Part shown: positions 24,916-34,785 of the stretch, in pieces
Layout of the letters: every line of letters starts with the position of its first letter
Numbering within the stretch: position 1 is the first letter of the stretch
Assembly: GCA_021647205.1 (NCBI GenBank)
Contig: JAKIVD010000012.1
Location: forward strand, 53,110-117,109
DNA length: 64,000 nt
Direction of reading: 5' to 3'
Origin: Bacteroidales bacterium
GTDB taxonomy: Bacteria > Bacteroidota > Bacteroidia > Bacteroidales > F082
Program-made: the position numbers and the translations under genes
Notes under the pieces: model-generated
Databases searched by the model: none
What the model saw: only the letters and a program-made list of their open reading frames with translations
Told to the model about the DNA's origin: nothing

Positions 24916-27900
24916 CTATCTTTTAATCAGTTTGGTTGTAATGGTGCGCACGCCATCGGTGGCCTTCAAAATGTATGCGCCGGGGCTGAGCAATGAAGCA
25001 TCAATTTTAATCAGTTCCCCCTCAGTTTCCCACGACCTGACAACAAGCCCTGCCATGTTCAACACTGTTATCCGAATACTTCCTGACAACCTTCCTTTCA
25101 GGTCAAAAACACTTGTGCCCCTGACCGGATTGGGTGTCAGGTCCACCAGATCGCGGTAAAGATTTACGTTACCCTGTCGGACATGGCTTTTGTAATCGTA
25201 AGCTGTGGCCGTCAATACATAAAAATAAACACCATCGGGGGCCTCTTTACCTGCCATTGTTGTCCCGTCCCAGCGGCCGTCAATTGAATCGATTTTGAAG
25301 ACGAGCCTGCCCCAGCGGTCGAAGATTTCCATTTTGAGTTCTTCGATTCCGTTCGTGGTCGCCCCAAAAGTGTCGTTGTACCCATCGCCGTTAGGCGTAA
25401 AAGCATTGGGCAACAGTATCTCCACATCAACATCAACCCAAATAAGGACGGTATCGGTGTTGGAACAATAATAAGGCGGGCCGCCATCGGCAAGCACCGT
25501 AATGATGTTCCCGCCCGGTTTTGTGAGGACAATTCCCGCAGGATTACCTGTTGCAAAAAGTGTATCGCGGTAATACCATTCAAATGTGCTGCCTTCTTCG
25601 CTTTCGGCAAGCAGGTCAACATCAAGCGGTGCCGGGCCAATAGTGGGTTCCGCAACGATTAACACGTCAAGCGGATGCTCCACACCGATGGTTACCGTGC
25701 TGGTATCCTCGCAACCCTCGCTGTCGACGGCTTTTAAAGGATAATCGCCTGCACAAAGATCCGTTACAAAATAATCGCTGATTTCATTGCCGTCAAAAAA
25801 GACTTTAATGGGTTCGGTACCCCCCACAACAACAAGGTTTACCGCTCCGTTACAATCTGTCGGGCAGAACACTTCCAGCACTTCGGGTTCAAAATGGACA
25901 CCTTCAAAATCGACCGGCACCGTCTTGGTAATGTTGTTGTAGCAGCCCGCATTGCTGTAAGCCCTCAGGTCAACCGGGTAATTCCCGAAAACCAGGAATT
26001 CGTGCGCTACTTTTTGGCCGTATGCCGTGTCGCCATCACCAAACAGCCATTCGTAGGCATCAATATAATAGGGTGCTTCCACGGAAGCAGTACCTTCAAA
26101 CCTGACTGTTCGTCCCGTGCATACATTGTCAAAAGTAAAATCAACCTGCGGTGATGGTTTGGAGTAACGCCACACTGTCAAAGTGTCGTTGTTCAGGTTG
26201 TCATCAAGGGTACTTATCAACCATATTTTGAACAGGTAATCGCCATCTGCCGTAATATCCACGTAATCTGCAAACGTAAAAACAATATCATTGTCGATGG
26301 TGCCGGGGATGGTATCTTGATGAACTTCACCACCGTTTACCGTATAAGCTATCCTGATGTCGGCGAATGGCAAATCGCCATATTGTTTTACCAGGACAGT
26401 CACGCTGTCGGGCTGGGTGTGGCTACAATTTAAAGAAGGGCTGATGAGCCGGGAGATACCGAGATCGAGCATGAATTCCACTGCGCCGATGTCGGGGGCC
26501 TGGTTGTTCCTGAGCACGCCATAGATATCGAGGATGATTCCATCAATTGGGATGCCACCGCCATTTAAGTCACGCTGCAGGGGCAATGGATCCGTATCGC
26601 CCACAAAAAACGGGTTGACATTTTTCGAATTGGCATCGCCGTTGATGACCTGTCCCCATTCCCAGAGGTCGGTATAAGCCACTCCGTCGTAATATCCGAT
26701 GTAATCCAGTGAACTTTTGTAGTTGTTGTAGTCCCAGTCGTAAGTGGAAGGGTCGCTTTCGAGGAATACCGGGATGTTACCGCCCGCACAGTAAAAGATG
26801 TTGTTTTTCACCGTCAGGCCGGTTGAAATTCCTTCTAAGCGAAACGCATTGGAAGCCAGGTCTTCGTTAAGGACATTCATGCTGTTAAAGACGAAGAGGG
26901 AGTTGACAACAAATTCCATAAATATCCCCCTTGATAAAACATCGCCGTAAGTTTGGGCGTAGTTGTTGGCCACGATAATATCCTGGCAGCTCGAAATGGT
27001 AATTGCCGTTCCGTTCTTTACCCCCGTAACCCTGTTGCCTACCACTTCGGCAATTCCGGGGCCCTGGGCAAAGAGCGCGCCCCCTTCTTCAATATTGTTA
27101 TAAGTAATAAAAACCCCATCCCCGGCACTTGTACCGATGGCAGTAATACGTCCGGCCCGCAGGTAATTATGATCGACGACCAGGTTCGAAAGATCGGCCT
27201 GAAAAGAAATGGCAGCCTGTTCCGTTTCCCCGAAAAAAGAATTGTTGCTGACCGTACAATTGTTGAAGCTTCCATTTCCTACAATGTTTCCCCCGTTCGG
27301 GAACATGTTGTTTGTAATCTCAACATATTCAACAACGGCATTGCTGAAACTAATGGAGCCGGGGTTAAATCCGTCATTGTCAAAATAATTGTTGGCAATA
27401 ATTATGTCGGACGCAATGCCAGAAATATAAAAGTAGTTACCGCCGCCGGAAGAAAAGCCCAGATTTTTGAACCGAAGGTGAGCAGCGCCGTCAATTTTAA
27501 AGACAGTACTCGCCCCGCTTGCAAGGGGCATAATACGCACCGAAGTACTGTCGCCGTTTTCACTCATAAAGGTCACACTGTTTGAAGGTGAGGAGCCGGG
27601 AATGGGCGGGATGATGACATTCAGGGAGTAATCGCCCGGGCGGATAAAAAACCTGACGGCACAAGAAACCCCCGATTCGTTCAATATTTCTATGGCATCG
27701 GCAATTGTAGCAAAATCAGGGTTCGTCCCGCCGATGGTGTAGTTCCCACACAACGAAGAGGCAATGAAAATGTCGGAGGTGTCGTTTTTCAGGTTACATT
27801 CTGCCTGGCCGTTTGGATTTTCGGTCCACGCTTTTATGTCATAAGACTGCTCTTGGAAATTAAAGCTCCCTATTGTTATTTCCTGGTTTCCGTAAACCGG

Positions 27901-30900
27901 CAAATTGCCTGTCCAACTATAGGGTGTCTGCAACTGGCCATTAACAGTCCAGCGAACCCCGACACTGCTCAGGGAAGTTGTCCCCTGGTTTTGCAACAGC
28001 ACTTTCACCTCTTTGTTCCCGGTACCGGGTGCATTTTGCGGGGAGGTGATTTTATCAACACCCGCGTCGGGTGCGCAGGGGTTGTACTCTTTGGCGCCAA
28101 TATCCGGAACCGCCCCCCTGGGGCTGCCATCAATATCCACCAAAGCCCAACTGATACTTGTCCCTTTGTTGTTCAGCAAGATATGGTTCACCGAAGGGTC
28201 ATCAATAGCTGAAAAAACCGGGTCGATATTTTGCGCATGCTCTTCTCCTGAAATGGCCTGTTTCCACGCAGACATATCTTCATAGGTAAGGCCATTGTAG
28301 TAGCCCACATAATCTTTGGGGCTGAAATAGTCATTGTAGTCCATTGTTAGTGAAGGGACGCTGTTTTCTATATAAACTGGGATACTTCCACCCGGATTAC
28401 AAAAAATATTGTTTTTAACAGTGAGGTTGGAAACCACTTCGCCGACAAACAGGGCATGAGAAGTTTGTTCGGTGTTCAATACATTCATCGAATTAAAGGC
28501 TACCGTCGCATTTTTCGTGAAATTCAGGGAGATACCGCGCGACTGGCTCGTACCCTGGGTCTGAATATAGTTGTTTGCAATGCGGACATTGTCGCAATTA
28601 TTCAGGTAAAGCCCCACGCCACCTTCCACGCCTGTCAGCCTGTTGCCTATGGCTTCTTTAACACCGTATCCTATCAGGTTGATAAACTTACCGGAACCTT
28701 TCAATATTGTGTTGTGCCTGACGTAAACGCTTTCGGGGGCAAAGGTGGTATACACACTTATCCTGCCCTTGTTGAAGTAATTACTGTCGATGAAAACCTC
28801 GTTCAATATGCTGTTAAAAACGATGGACCCCCATTCGGTTGTTCCGAAAAAGTAATTGGAATTGATCCGGCAATTGGTATAGTCGCCATTGGCAAAAATC
28901 CGGCCACCTTTGGGAAAAACATTGTTTCTCATTTCAAGCTTTGTGGCCGAAACCTCCTGGAACCTGATGGTGTTGGAGAAATTCCCGTCGGTACCAAACA
29001 GGCAATTACTGATGTTCATGTCCTCCACGATTCCTGTAACGTAAATAGGGTTGTCGTTGCCGGCCATAAACCCCAGGTTTTTAAAGCGGAGGTAATCTGT
29101 CCCGTCAAATTTAAAAGTGTAGTTATATTCTTCGTTGGCAGAAGCAATCTTCACCGAAGAACTGTCGCCGGTTTCGCTTGTAAAAGTTACGGTATTTTCC
29201 ACCGAAGAACCGGCAATGGGAAAAATGGTCTTGTTCAGTGCATACTCGCCGGGGCGGATTAAAAACCTGACGGCACAGGAAACCCCCGAAGTGTTCAATA
29301 CATCTATTGCCTCGCCAATGGTTGAAAAATCGGGGTTGTTGCCACCAATGGTGTAATCGCCGCAAAGCATGGGTGCCAGGTAGGAGTTGGAAGTATCGTT
29401 GTAATTGTTGCATTCCGGTTCACCATTGGGCAATTCTGTCCACGAAAAAATATCGTACGCTTCATCAAGAAATGAATACGTCCCGACAACAACTTCCCCG
29501 CCCTGGTAAACTGCCAGGTTCCCTGTCCAGTCAAACGGCGTTTGCAATTCATCATTTATCTTCCATTGAATCCGGACACTTGTTAAAGGGGTCGTCCCCT
29601 GGTTTTGCAGGATGACTTTAACATCCTGGCTACCCGGTATGATGGGGTTTTGCGGGGCCGTTATCCTGTCCACACCCGCATCGGGACTGCACGGATTGTA
29701 TTCTTTTGCACCAATATCAGGCGGGTCGCCCCGTGGTGTTCCGTCAATGTCTGACAAAACACCACTGATGGCAATTCCTTTGTCGTTTAACAAAATGTGG
29801 TTGGCCGCCGGATTATCAGGGGCTGAAAAGTAGGGGTTTACATTTTGCGCATTTGCTTCCCCGTTGATGGCTGCCTGCCATTCACCAAGGTCAGAATAAG
29901 TAACACCATTGTGAAAGCCGATATAAAATTCGGAACTGTAGTAATCGTTAAAATCCCAACTGACCGTTGTCGGGTTGTCAAGGATAAACACGGGAATATT
30001 TCCTGCGGGGTTTGAAAAAATATTGTTCTTGATTACCAGGTTATTCGGCGATTCGCCAATGTAGATGGCGTGGGAGGACGGCCCCTCCGACTGGATGTTG
30101 AGAGAGTTGAAAACAATGCTGGCATCGCTCAAAAAGTTGGCATAAATCCCCAGCGAGGAATTCACGCCGACTGTTTGCACAAAATTATTGGCCACAAGAA
30201 CATCAATACAATTGTTAAGGTAAATACCCGTCCCGTTTTCCACGGCGGTCAGCTGGTTGGCAAGCACTTCACTGATTCCTGCCCCGTAAAAGTTCAGGAC
30301 CTGCTGGTTGCTCGATTCGATGATGTTGTACCTTACTTTTACACCTGACGAATTAAAAGTTGATGCAATATTGACGTGGCCCCTTTCAAAATAGTTGCTA
30401 TCAATCGACACATCTGTCATCTTGCTGTTAAAGGCGATGCGGCCTCCTTCGTCAGTACCCTCAAAATAATTATTGTTAATTTCGACTTGATAAAACGAGC
30501 CGTCGGTTGCCACCACATTTCCGGCACTGATAAAGCGGTTGTTGTTGATTTTAACATTTTTTCCGACAGTATTGTCAAAAAGGATTAAGCTGCCAAAAGG
30601 GCTGGTGTTGTTGAAATAGTTGTTGCGAATGAATATGTTGTCAACAATTCCGGTAAAGAGAAAGTAATTCAGGTTGTCAGGTTCGAAGCCCAGGTTTTCA
30701 AAGCGGAGGTGGGATGCGCCGGCCAGTTTGATGATGTAGTCGTAAACGTCATTCGACGATTTGATAATGACCGAGGTGCTGTCCGCATTTTCACTCGTAA
30801 ACGTAACTGTATTTATTTCCGATGCCCCGAGAACAGGCGGGATGGATTCGTTCAGCGCGTATTCGCCGGGGCGGATCAAGAAGCGGACCGGACAATATAC

Positions 30901-31860
30901 CCCGGCCGTTTTCAGCGAATTGATGGCATCGGTGATGGTCTCAAAATCAGGGTTCTCCCCACCAACGGTGTAGTCCCCGCAAAGCGTGGGAATAATTATT
31001 CTTGAAAGGGTGTCGTTAAAAGGGTTTGGGTCTTCAATCCCATTTGGGAAGCTCTGCCAGATAACAAGTTCTGCCGGGTTCTCGGTGAAAGAATAAGTTC
31101 CCAGTAAAATGTCTTCTTCCACTTCGCCAAAGTCAATGTCACCGGTCCAGCTGTAATCGGCTTGAAGTATCCCGTCAACAGACCAGCTGATTGTTGAGGA
31201 GGTCAACTTCTGGTAGCCATAATTCCCTAAAGTAACCCTTATTTCGAGGTTGCCCGGATTGATGGGCGGGATGGGGCTGTCCAGCTTCACAAGGCCACCG
31301 TCATAAGGCAATGGTGCCACGATCCGCACATTGTCAATCGCCCAGAACCCGCGGCCATTGCCCTCCCATAGAAAACGCAGTTTAGCGGAAGCCACATTTC
31401 CGACTACGTCCGAAATGTCGATGATCTCAGATGTGGGGTTGGTGGTTGAAACGGCATAACGTAAAATTTCCGACCAGTTGTTCCCGTCAAAAGCTTCGAT
31501 AATCGCTTTCGAACCATTGGCCGCCAGATAAGTGTGATCAAATTCAAGCAAGATGGAATTGCTGATGGAGGCATCGAAGAAAGGGGTTTCGAGGGCAAGC
31601 TTTTCTGCCTGCCCGTTGTCCGAAAGTGTGTCGGCATCAAAAATGGCAAAAGGTACTGTAATGGGATAATTGATGGTCCGGCTCCCCGGATTGTCAAAAT
31701 GCCACAAATCGGTTTCCCCGCCAGCTACCGTCACATTCAGCCAGCCCGGGGGCGGGGTAATACCCGAAGCAGTAACAAAGTCCTCATTTAATATATAAGT
31801 CTGACCCCACAACAATGGATGCGAAATCAAAAGGGCACAAAGTAAAAGATACTGTCTCAA
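24916..31860 (-). CDS. Giant T9SS surface protein with three beta-helix modules and two sorting domains
   Basis: A 2,314-residue secreted protein. Residues 1-19 are a signal peptide. The N-terminus holds a choice-of-anchor-like sandwich. Three tandem modules of about 538 residues start with CG(D/N)YT(V/I)GG near 292, 830 and 1368; each has a parallel beta-helix (repeated NN-Y-F and V-NN-F turns) and a CARDB-like sandwich. A PKD domain (EWLFGDGD), a SprB-type repeat (CNGAVNLVVVGGTEPI) and a Gly-rich region follow. A type B/CHU_C sorting domain begins at LPNAFTPNGDGYNDTF (about 2147), and a type A tail (LTPNPVRGTS to TTKLIKR) ends the protein. Adhesion or polysaccharide binding is inferred. Confidence 0.9.
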   Translation of the reverse strand: MRQYLLLCALLISHPLLWGQTYILNEDFVTASGITPPPGWLNVTVAGGETDLWHFDNPGSRTINYPITVPFAIFDADTLSDNGQAEKLALETPFFDASISNSILLEFDHTYLAANGSKAIIEAFDGNNWSEILRYAVSTTNPTSEIIDISDVVGNVASAKLRFLWEGNGRGFWAIDNVRIVAPLPYDGGLVKLDSPIPPINPGNLEIRVTLGNYGYQKLTSSTISWSVDGILQADYSWTGDIDFGEVEEDILLGTYSFTENPAELVIWQSFPNGIEDPNPFNDTLSRIIIPTLCGDYTVGGENPDFETITDAINSLKTAGVYCPVRFLIRPGEYALNESIPPVLGASEINTVTFTSENADSTSVIIKSSNDVYDYIIKLAGASHLRFENLGFEPDNLNYFLFTGIVDNIFIRNNYFNNTSPFGSLILFDNTVGKNVKINNNRFISAGNVVATDGSFYQVEINNNYFEGTDEGGRIAFNSKMTDVSIDSNYFERGHVNIASTFNSSGVKVRYNIIESSNQQVLNFYGAGISEVLANQLTAVENGTGIYLNNCIDVLVANNFVQTVGVNSSLGIYANFLSDASIVFNSLNIQSEGPSSHAIYIGESPNNLVIKNNIFSNPAGNIPVFILDNPTTVSWDFNDYYSSEFYIGFHNGVTYSDLGEWQAAINGEANAQNVNPYFSAPDNPAANHILLNDKGIAISGVLSDIDGTPRGDPPDIGAKEYNPCSPDAGVDRITAPQNPIIPGSQDVKVILQNQGTTPLTSVRIQWKINDELQTPFDWTGNLAVYQGGEVVVGTYSFLDEAYDIFSWTELPNGEPECNNYNDTSNSYLAPMLCGDYTIGGNNPDFSTIGEAIDVLNTSGVSCAVRFLIRPGEYALNKTIFPIAGSSVENTVTFTSETGDSSSVKIASANEEYNYTFKFDGTDYLRFKNLGFMAGNDNPIYVTGIVEDMNISNCLFGTDGNFSNTIRFQEVSATKLEMRNNVFPKGGRIFANGDYTNCRINSNYFFGTTEWGSIVFNSILNEVFIDSNYFNKGRISVYTTFAPESVYVRHNTILKGSGKFINLIGYGVKEAIGNRLTGVEGGVGLYLNNCDNVRIANNYIQTQGTSQSRGISLNFTKNATVAFNSMNVLNTEQTSHALFVGEVVSNLTVKNNIFCNPGGSIPVYIENSVPSLTMDYNDYFSPKDYVGYYNGLTYEDMSAWKQAISGEEHAQNIDPVFSAIDDPSVNHILLNNKGTSISWALVDIDGSPRGAVPDIGAKEYNPCAPDAGVDKITSPQNAPGTGNKEVKVLLQNQGTTSLSSVGVRWTVNGQLQTPYSWTGNLPVYGNQEITIGSFNFQEQSYDIKAWTENPNGQAECNLKNDTSDIFIASSLCGNYTIGGTNPDFATIADAIEILNESGVSCAVRFFIRPGDYSLNVIIPPIPGSSPSNSVTFMSENGDSTSVRIMPLASGASTVFKIDGAAHLRFKNLGFSSGGGNYFYISGIASDIIIANNYFDNDGFNPGSISFSNAVVEYVEITNNMFPNGGNIVGNGSFNNCTVSNNSFFGETEQAAISFQADLSNLVVDHNYLRAGRITAIGTSAGDGVFITYNNIEEGGALFAQGPGIAEVVGNRVTGVKNGTAITISSCQDIIVANNYAQTYGDVLSRGIFMEFVVNSLFVFNSMNVLNEDLASNAFRLEGISTGLTVKNNIFYCAGGNIPVFLESDPSTYDWDYNNYKSSLDYIGYYDGVAYTDLWEWGQVINGDANSKNVNPFFVGDTDPLPLQRDLNGGGIPIDGIILDIYGVLRNNQAPDIGAVEFMLDLGISRLISPSLNCSHTQPDSVTVLVKQYGDLPFADIRIAYTVNGGEVHQDTIPGTIDNDIVFTFADYVDITADGDYLFKIWLISTLDDNLNNDTLTVWRYSKPSPQVDFTFDNVCTGRTVRFEGTASVEAPYYIDAYEWLFGDGDTAYGQKVAHEFLVFGNYPVDLRAYSNAGCYNNITKTVPVDFEGVHFEPEVLEVFCPTDCNGAVNLVVVGGTEPIKVFFDGNEISDYFVTDLCAGDYPLKAVDSEGCEDTSTVTIGVEHPLDVLIVAEPTIGPAPLDVDLLAESEEGSTFEWYYRDTLFATGNPAGIVLTKPGGNIITVLADGGPPYYCSNTDTVLIWVDVDVEILLPNAFTPNGDGYNDTFGATTNGIEELKMEIFDRWGRLVFKIDSIDGRWDGTTMAGKEAPDGVYFYVLTATAYDYKSHVRQGNVNLYRDLVDLTPNPVRGTSVFDLKGRLSGSIRITVLNMAGLVVRSWETEGELIKIDASLLSPGAYILKATDGVRTITTKLIKR

Positions 31861-32246
31861 ATCTTGCTTGTTTTGTTCGAAATCAGTTCAAATATGATGA
31901 CACAAATATAGTAATTCTCATAAAAAAAGTGCAAAAAAAGTTTGACCTTTCTCAAAAGAAAACAACCAATAAGCTTTTAAACGGTTCCCAACCCAAAAAG
32001 TTCCTGAAAAGAAAAAGAGTTTTTACCAGACAGTATCAAATAGAAAACTTACGATTGTTAAATATTCAAAAAATGAATTCCCCAAATCCCTACCCTACCC
32101 GGGGGCGCGCAGGTGTGGGTCAGGCCAAAAAAAAAACACTCATTGTTGAATTTCTATTGATAAATTATTGAATTCATATTTACCTTAATCGTGTATTTCA
32201 AAATTTAAACAGTAAAAAACAAAGTTGCAGCTTTACAACATTGCAC
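31861..32246. other. Intergenic region upstream of the giant gene
   Basis: Apart from the promoter at 31903-31935, I see no gene in these 386 bp. It is A-rich on the plus strand, with one GC-rich patch at 32092-32126. The stop of holA marks its right end. Confidence 0.6.
31903..31935 (-). promoter_or_regulatory. Promoter of the giant surface protein operon
   Basis: On the minus strand, TTTG (31935-31932) and TATATTTG (31910-31903) are separated by 21 bp, a very good match to the Bacteroidota consensus. The start codon at 31860 would follow a leader of about 35 bases. Confidence 0.7.
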
Positions 32247-33254
32247 TCAGTGCATAATCTTAAAAACAAGCTCTTTCAGCGTTCCGTAACTATTCACATC
32301 CGCACTGCCCACACCTTTGCTTTTCAGGTCGAGAAGCCGGATTTGCGCAAGGATGGATTTGATTTTTGCGGGTGAAAAAGTACGCGCTGCCCTTTCATAA
32401 TCCCTGACAAAAAAAGGACTGACACCCAGTACGGATGCAATCATATTCTGGTTACTGCTTTTGATGTGATGGTACAAAAACACCTTTATAAAAAAATTGT
32501 GCAACACCACCGAAAGCATCTGCAAAGGGTGTTCTTTGGGGTTGGCTTCAAAATGTTGGACAATGCGCTGGGCTTTGGGTGCGTTGCGGGCAGTGAGTGC
32601 ATATTGCAGCTCAAAAATATTGAAGTCCTTGCTGATGCCGATGTTGGCCTCTATATCGTCAACGGTAATCACTGCCCCTTTTTCAAGGTTGATGATCAGC
32701 TTTTCCAGTTCGTTATTTATCTTACCCAGGTCGGCGCCAAGGTATTCTGCCAACATCCGCGAGGCATGCGGGTTGATGGAGTATCCCAAAAGGTGAACCG
32801 ATTTCTCAATCCAGGCAGGAACCTGGTTTTCATAAATCCGTTTCGACTCGAACAGGATAACTTCCTTCGATTTGACCATCTTTTTATAAAAGGTCTTCCG
32901 CTTGTCAATTTTCCTGTATTTGAAATTGATGACAAGGATGGTTGTATTCAGTGGGGATGACAGGTAAGGTTCCAGCCCTTCAATATTCTGAATGTCCTGT
33001 GCTTCTTTTACCACAACCATTTGGTAGTTTCCCATCATCGGAAAACGTTTCGACAAGTCAATAATGTCTTCGGGGGTTACATCGCGGCCATAAACAACGC
33101 TCTGGTTGAAATCTTTCACCGAATCATCCAGCACATTTTCTTCAAAGTAAGCGGTCAACTGATCGATAAAATAAGGCTCTTCCCCGTGGAAAAAATAAAC
33201 CGGGTAGAAGATCTTATTCTGAATATCTTTGATAATTTGCTCGAAAGTCAGCAC
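32247..33254 (-). CDS. holA: HolA, DNA polymerase III subunit delta
   Basis: The delta subunit opens the sliding clamp as part of the clamp loader. The 335-residue protein begins MLTFEQIIKDIQNKIFYPVYFFHGEEPYF (first part of the delta N-terminal domain, residues about 1-29) and has the delta-typical LGADLGKINNELEKL and NIFELQYALTARN segments in the middle domain and a helical C-terminal collar. It starts at a GTG whose G is also the last base of the amn stop codon TAG, so the two genes are translationally coupled. Confidence 0.93.
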   Translation of the reverse strand: MLTFEQIIKDIQNKIFYPVYFFHGEEPYFIDQLTAYFEENVLDDSVKDFNQSVVYGRDVTPEDIIDLSKRFPMMGNYQMVVVKEAQDIQNIEGLEPYLSSPLNTTILVINFKYRKIDKRKTFYKKMVKSKEVILFESKRIYENQVPAWIEKSVHLLGYSINPHASRMLAEYLGADLGKINNELEKLIINLEKGAVITVDDIEANIGISKDFNIFELQYALTARNAPKAQRIVQHFEANPKEHPLQMLSVVLHNFFIKVFLYHHIKSSNQNMIASVLGVSPFFVRDYERAARTFSPAKIKSILAQIRLLDLKSKGVGSADVNSYGTLKELVFKIMH

Positions 33255-34024
33255 TAGAACCTCAGGTGTTTAACGGTTAAACCTTTGTTGATCAATTGTT
33301 TTAACGATTCGAGGCCGACCTTCAAATGGTCTTCGACAAATTGCTCGCTTACTTTTCTGTCGCTTTCCAAAGTTTTTACCCCTTCGGGGATCATGGGCTG
33401 ATCGGACACGAGCAGGAGGGCGCCGGTGGGTATTTCGTTGACAAAGCCTACCGTGAAAATCGTGGCCGTTTCCATGTCGATGGCCATGCTGCGTGTTTTG
33501 CGCAGGAACTTTTTGAACTTATCGTCGTGTTCCCAAACCCTGCGGTTGGTTGTAAAAACAGTCCCTGTCCAATAATCCCTCCCCATGTCGCGAATGGTTG
33601 TAGAGATGGCTTTCTGCAAACTAAAAGCAGGCAGTGCCGGCACTTTGGAAGGGAGGTAATCGTCAGAAGTGCCATCGCCCCGGATGGCAGCAATGGGAAG
33701 GATAAGGTCGCCCACTTCATTTTTCTTTTTCAGGCCGCCACACTTGCCCAAAAACAAGACCGCTTTCGGATCGATACCGCTGATGAGGTCCATGATGGTG
33801 GCCGCGTTGGCGCTGCCAATCCCGAAATTAATAATGGTAATGTCACCTGCCGTGGCACAAGGCATCGGGCCGTCTTCACCAATAATTTCCACCTTGTTCC
33901 ATTTGGTAAACAGTTCGAGGTAGCGGTTAAAATTGGTCAGTAAAATATATTTCCCAAAATTGGCAAGCGGCATTCCGGTGTAGCGCGGCAGCCAGTTCTC
34001 GACGATTTCTTTCTTCTCTTTCAT
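33254..34024 (-). CDS. amn: AMP nucleosidase (short Bacteroidota type)
   Basis: This enzyme splits AMP into adenine and ribose 5-phosphate. At 256 residues it is the short form that consists of the nucleoside-phosphorylase fold only. Visible features are NFGIGSANAATIMDL for phosphate-site contacts, VLFLGKCGGL, and SMAIDMETATIFTVGF with the MET-type glutamate that binds ribose. The ATG at 34022-34024 (MKEKKEIVENWLP) is preferred because the sequence before it belongs to a dispersed leader repeat. The gene overlaps holA by one base. Confidence 0.9.
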   Translation of the reverse strand: MKEKKEIVENWLPRYTGMPLANFGKYILLTNFNRYLELFTKWNKVEIIGEDGPMPCATAGDITIINFGIGSANAATIMDLISGIDPKAVLFLGKCGGLKKKNEVGDLILPIAAIRGDGTSDDYLPSKVPALPAFSLQKAISTTIRDMGRDYWTGTVFTTNRRVWEHDDKFKKFLRKTRSMAIDMETATIFTVGFVNEIPTGALLLVSDQPMIPEGVKTLESDRKVSEQFVEDHLKVGLESLKQLINKGLTVKHLRF

Positions 34025-34029
34025 CTGTT

Positions 34030-34165
34030 CAAATTTTCTCGCAAAGACACGAAAACGCAAAGGAAATATTAATCATTTCCTTGCCCGCCTGCCAGAGTAA
34101 AGCGGCGGACAAGCAGGCAGGTGTGTCAACAATCTTTGTCGTGTAGGTTTCATGTGTTTTAATTT
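34030..34165 (-). repeat. Dispersed leader element upstream of amn
   Basis: This stretch resembles 39410-39530 in order and spacing: a CAAAGACNCG-type segment, CCTGCC and GGCAGG arms around CGCCGCTTTACTC, then TGACACACC, CGACAAAG and CATGAAACC. Both copies lie directly before a start codon on the minus strand. The upper end carries TACTTTTG at 34173-34180 on the minus strand, a possible -7 box. Confidence 0.7.
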
Positions 34166-34243
34166 ACCTACAAAAGTAGGTTTTTTAGGCGATAAAATGC
34201 ATTTATCTTCTCCTGCCGTTTCAAGTGTCCGCCTTGAAAGCTA

Positions 34244-34785
34244 AAACACAAACAATCCTGTTTCAATCGACCGGTGGGTTGACAAACTGCAAACCTGCCT
34301 GTTCGACAGACAGGCGCGGGTGCCCGTAGCAGGGGGGGGAAGGTTATCTTTTTTCAAGAACCCAAATATCCTGCCGTGGGTTGTAAAAAACATGACACCC
34401 CCTTTCTTCAGAATTCGTGAAAGTTCTTTAGTCCATCCTTTGTGCTTTTCTTCAGAGAGATGCGTAAATACGGATATACCGAAAATAAAATCAAAAAAAT
34501 TGCTTTCGTAAGGAAGGTTGGCTTCAAGGTCATTATGATTAAACTTTACCCCCCCCCGAGATTATTTTTACACCAATCAATGGAGGTTTTGTTGTAATCG
34601 GCGCCATAGATTTTACATTCGTCTCCCAAAAAATCCGGTAAGTGACGAACTATTCTACCCGGGCCACACCCCCAGTCTAACACCGATTTTGGTAATTCAC
34701 CTTTGCCCATCCTTGTACTATTATTAAGTGAAGGAACAAAATTAAACAAATCATTTATAGGATCATAATTGTGAAAACACTTCTT
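34244..34785 (-). pseudogene. Broken SAM-dependent methyltransferase gene
   Basis: The minus strand reads a class I methyltransferase: [20 protein letters not shown] (motif I), [20 protein letters not shown], then a G9 tract at 34550-34558 followed by a stop. With one base added the frame continues through [20 protein letters not shown] and FIFGISVFTHLSEEKHKGW to LKKGGVMFFTTHGR, so the gene is split at the homopolymer. No ATG opens the first part; it is open only from an in-frame TAA at 34786. The 3' end runs through a G8/C8 tract into repeat sequence. It may be a decayed gene, a phase-variable gene, or a sequencing error in the tract. Confidence 0.75.

Noticed and set aside
28456..29262. Plus-strand open frame within the giant surface-protein gene
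   Set aside because: It repeats in step with the modules of the real gene and shows no protein features of its own.
34166..34186. Plus-strand terminator (ACCTAC/GTAGGT followed by T)
   Set aside because: No plus-strand gene ends there. On the minus strand the same bases give a TACTTTTG promoter box, which fits the amn gene better.
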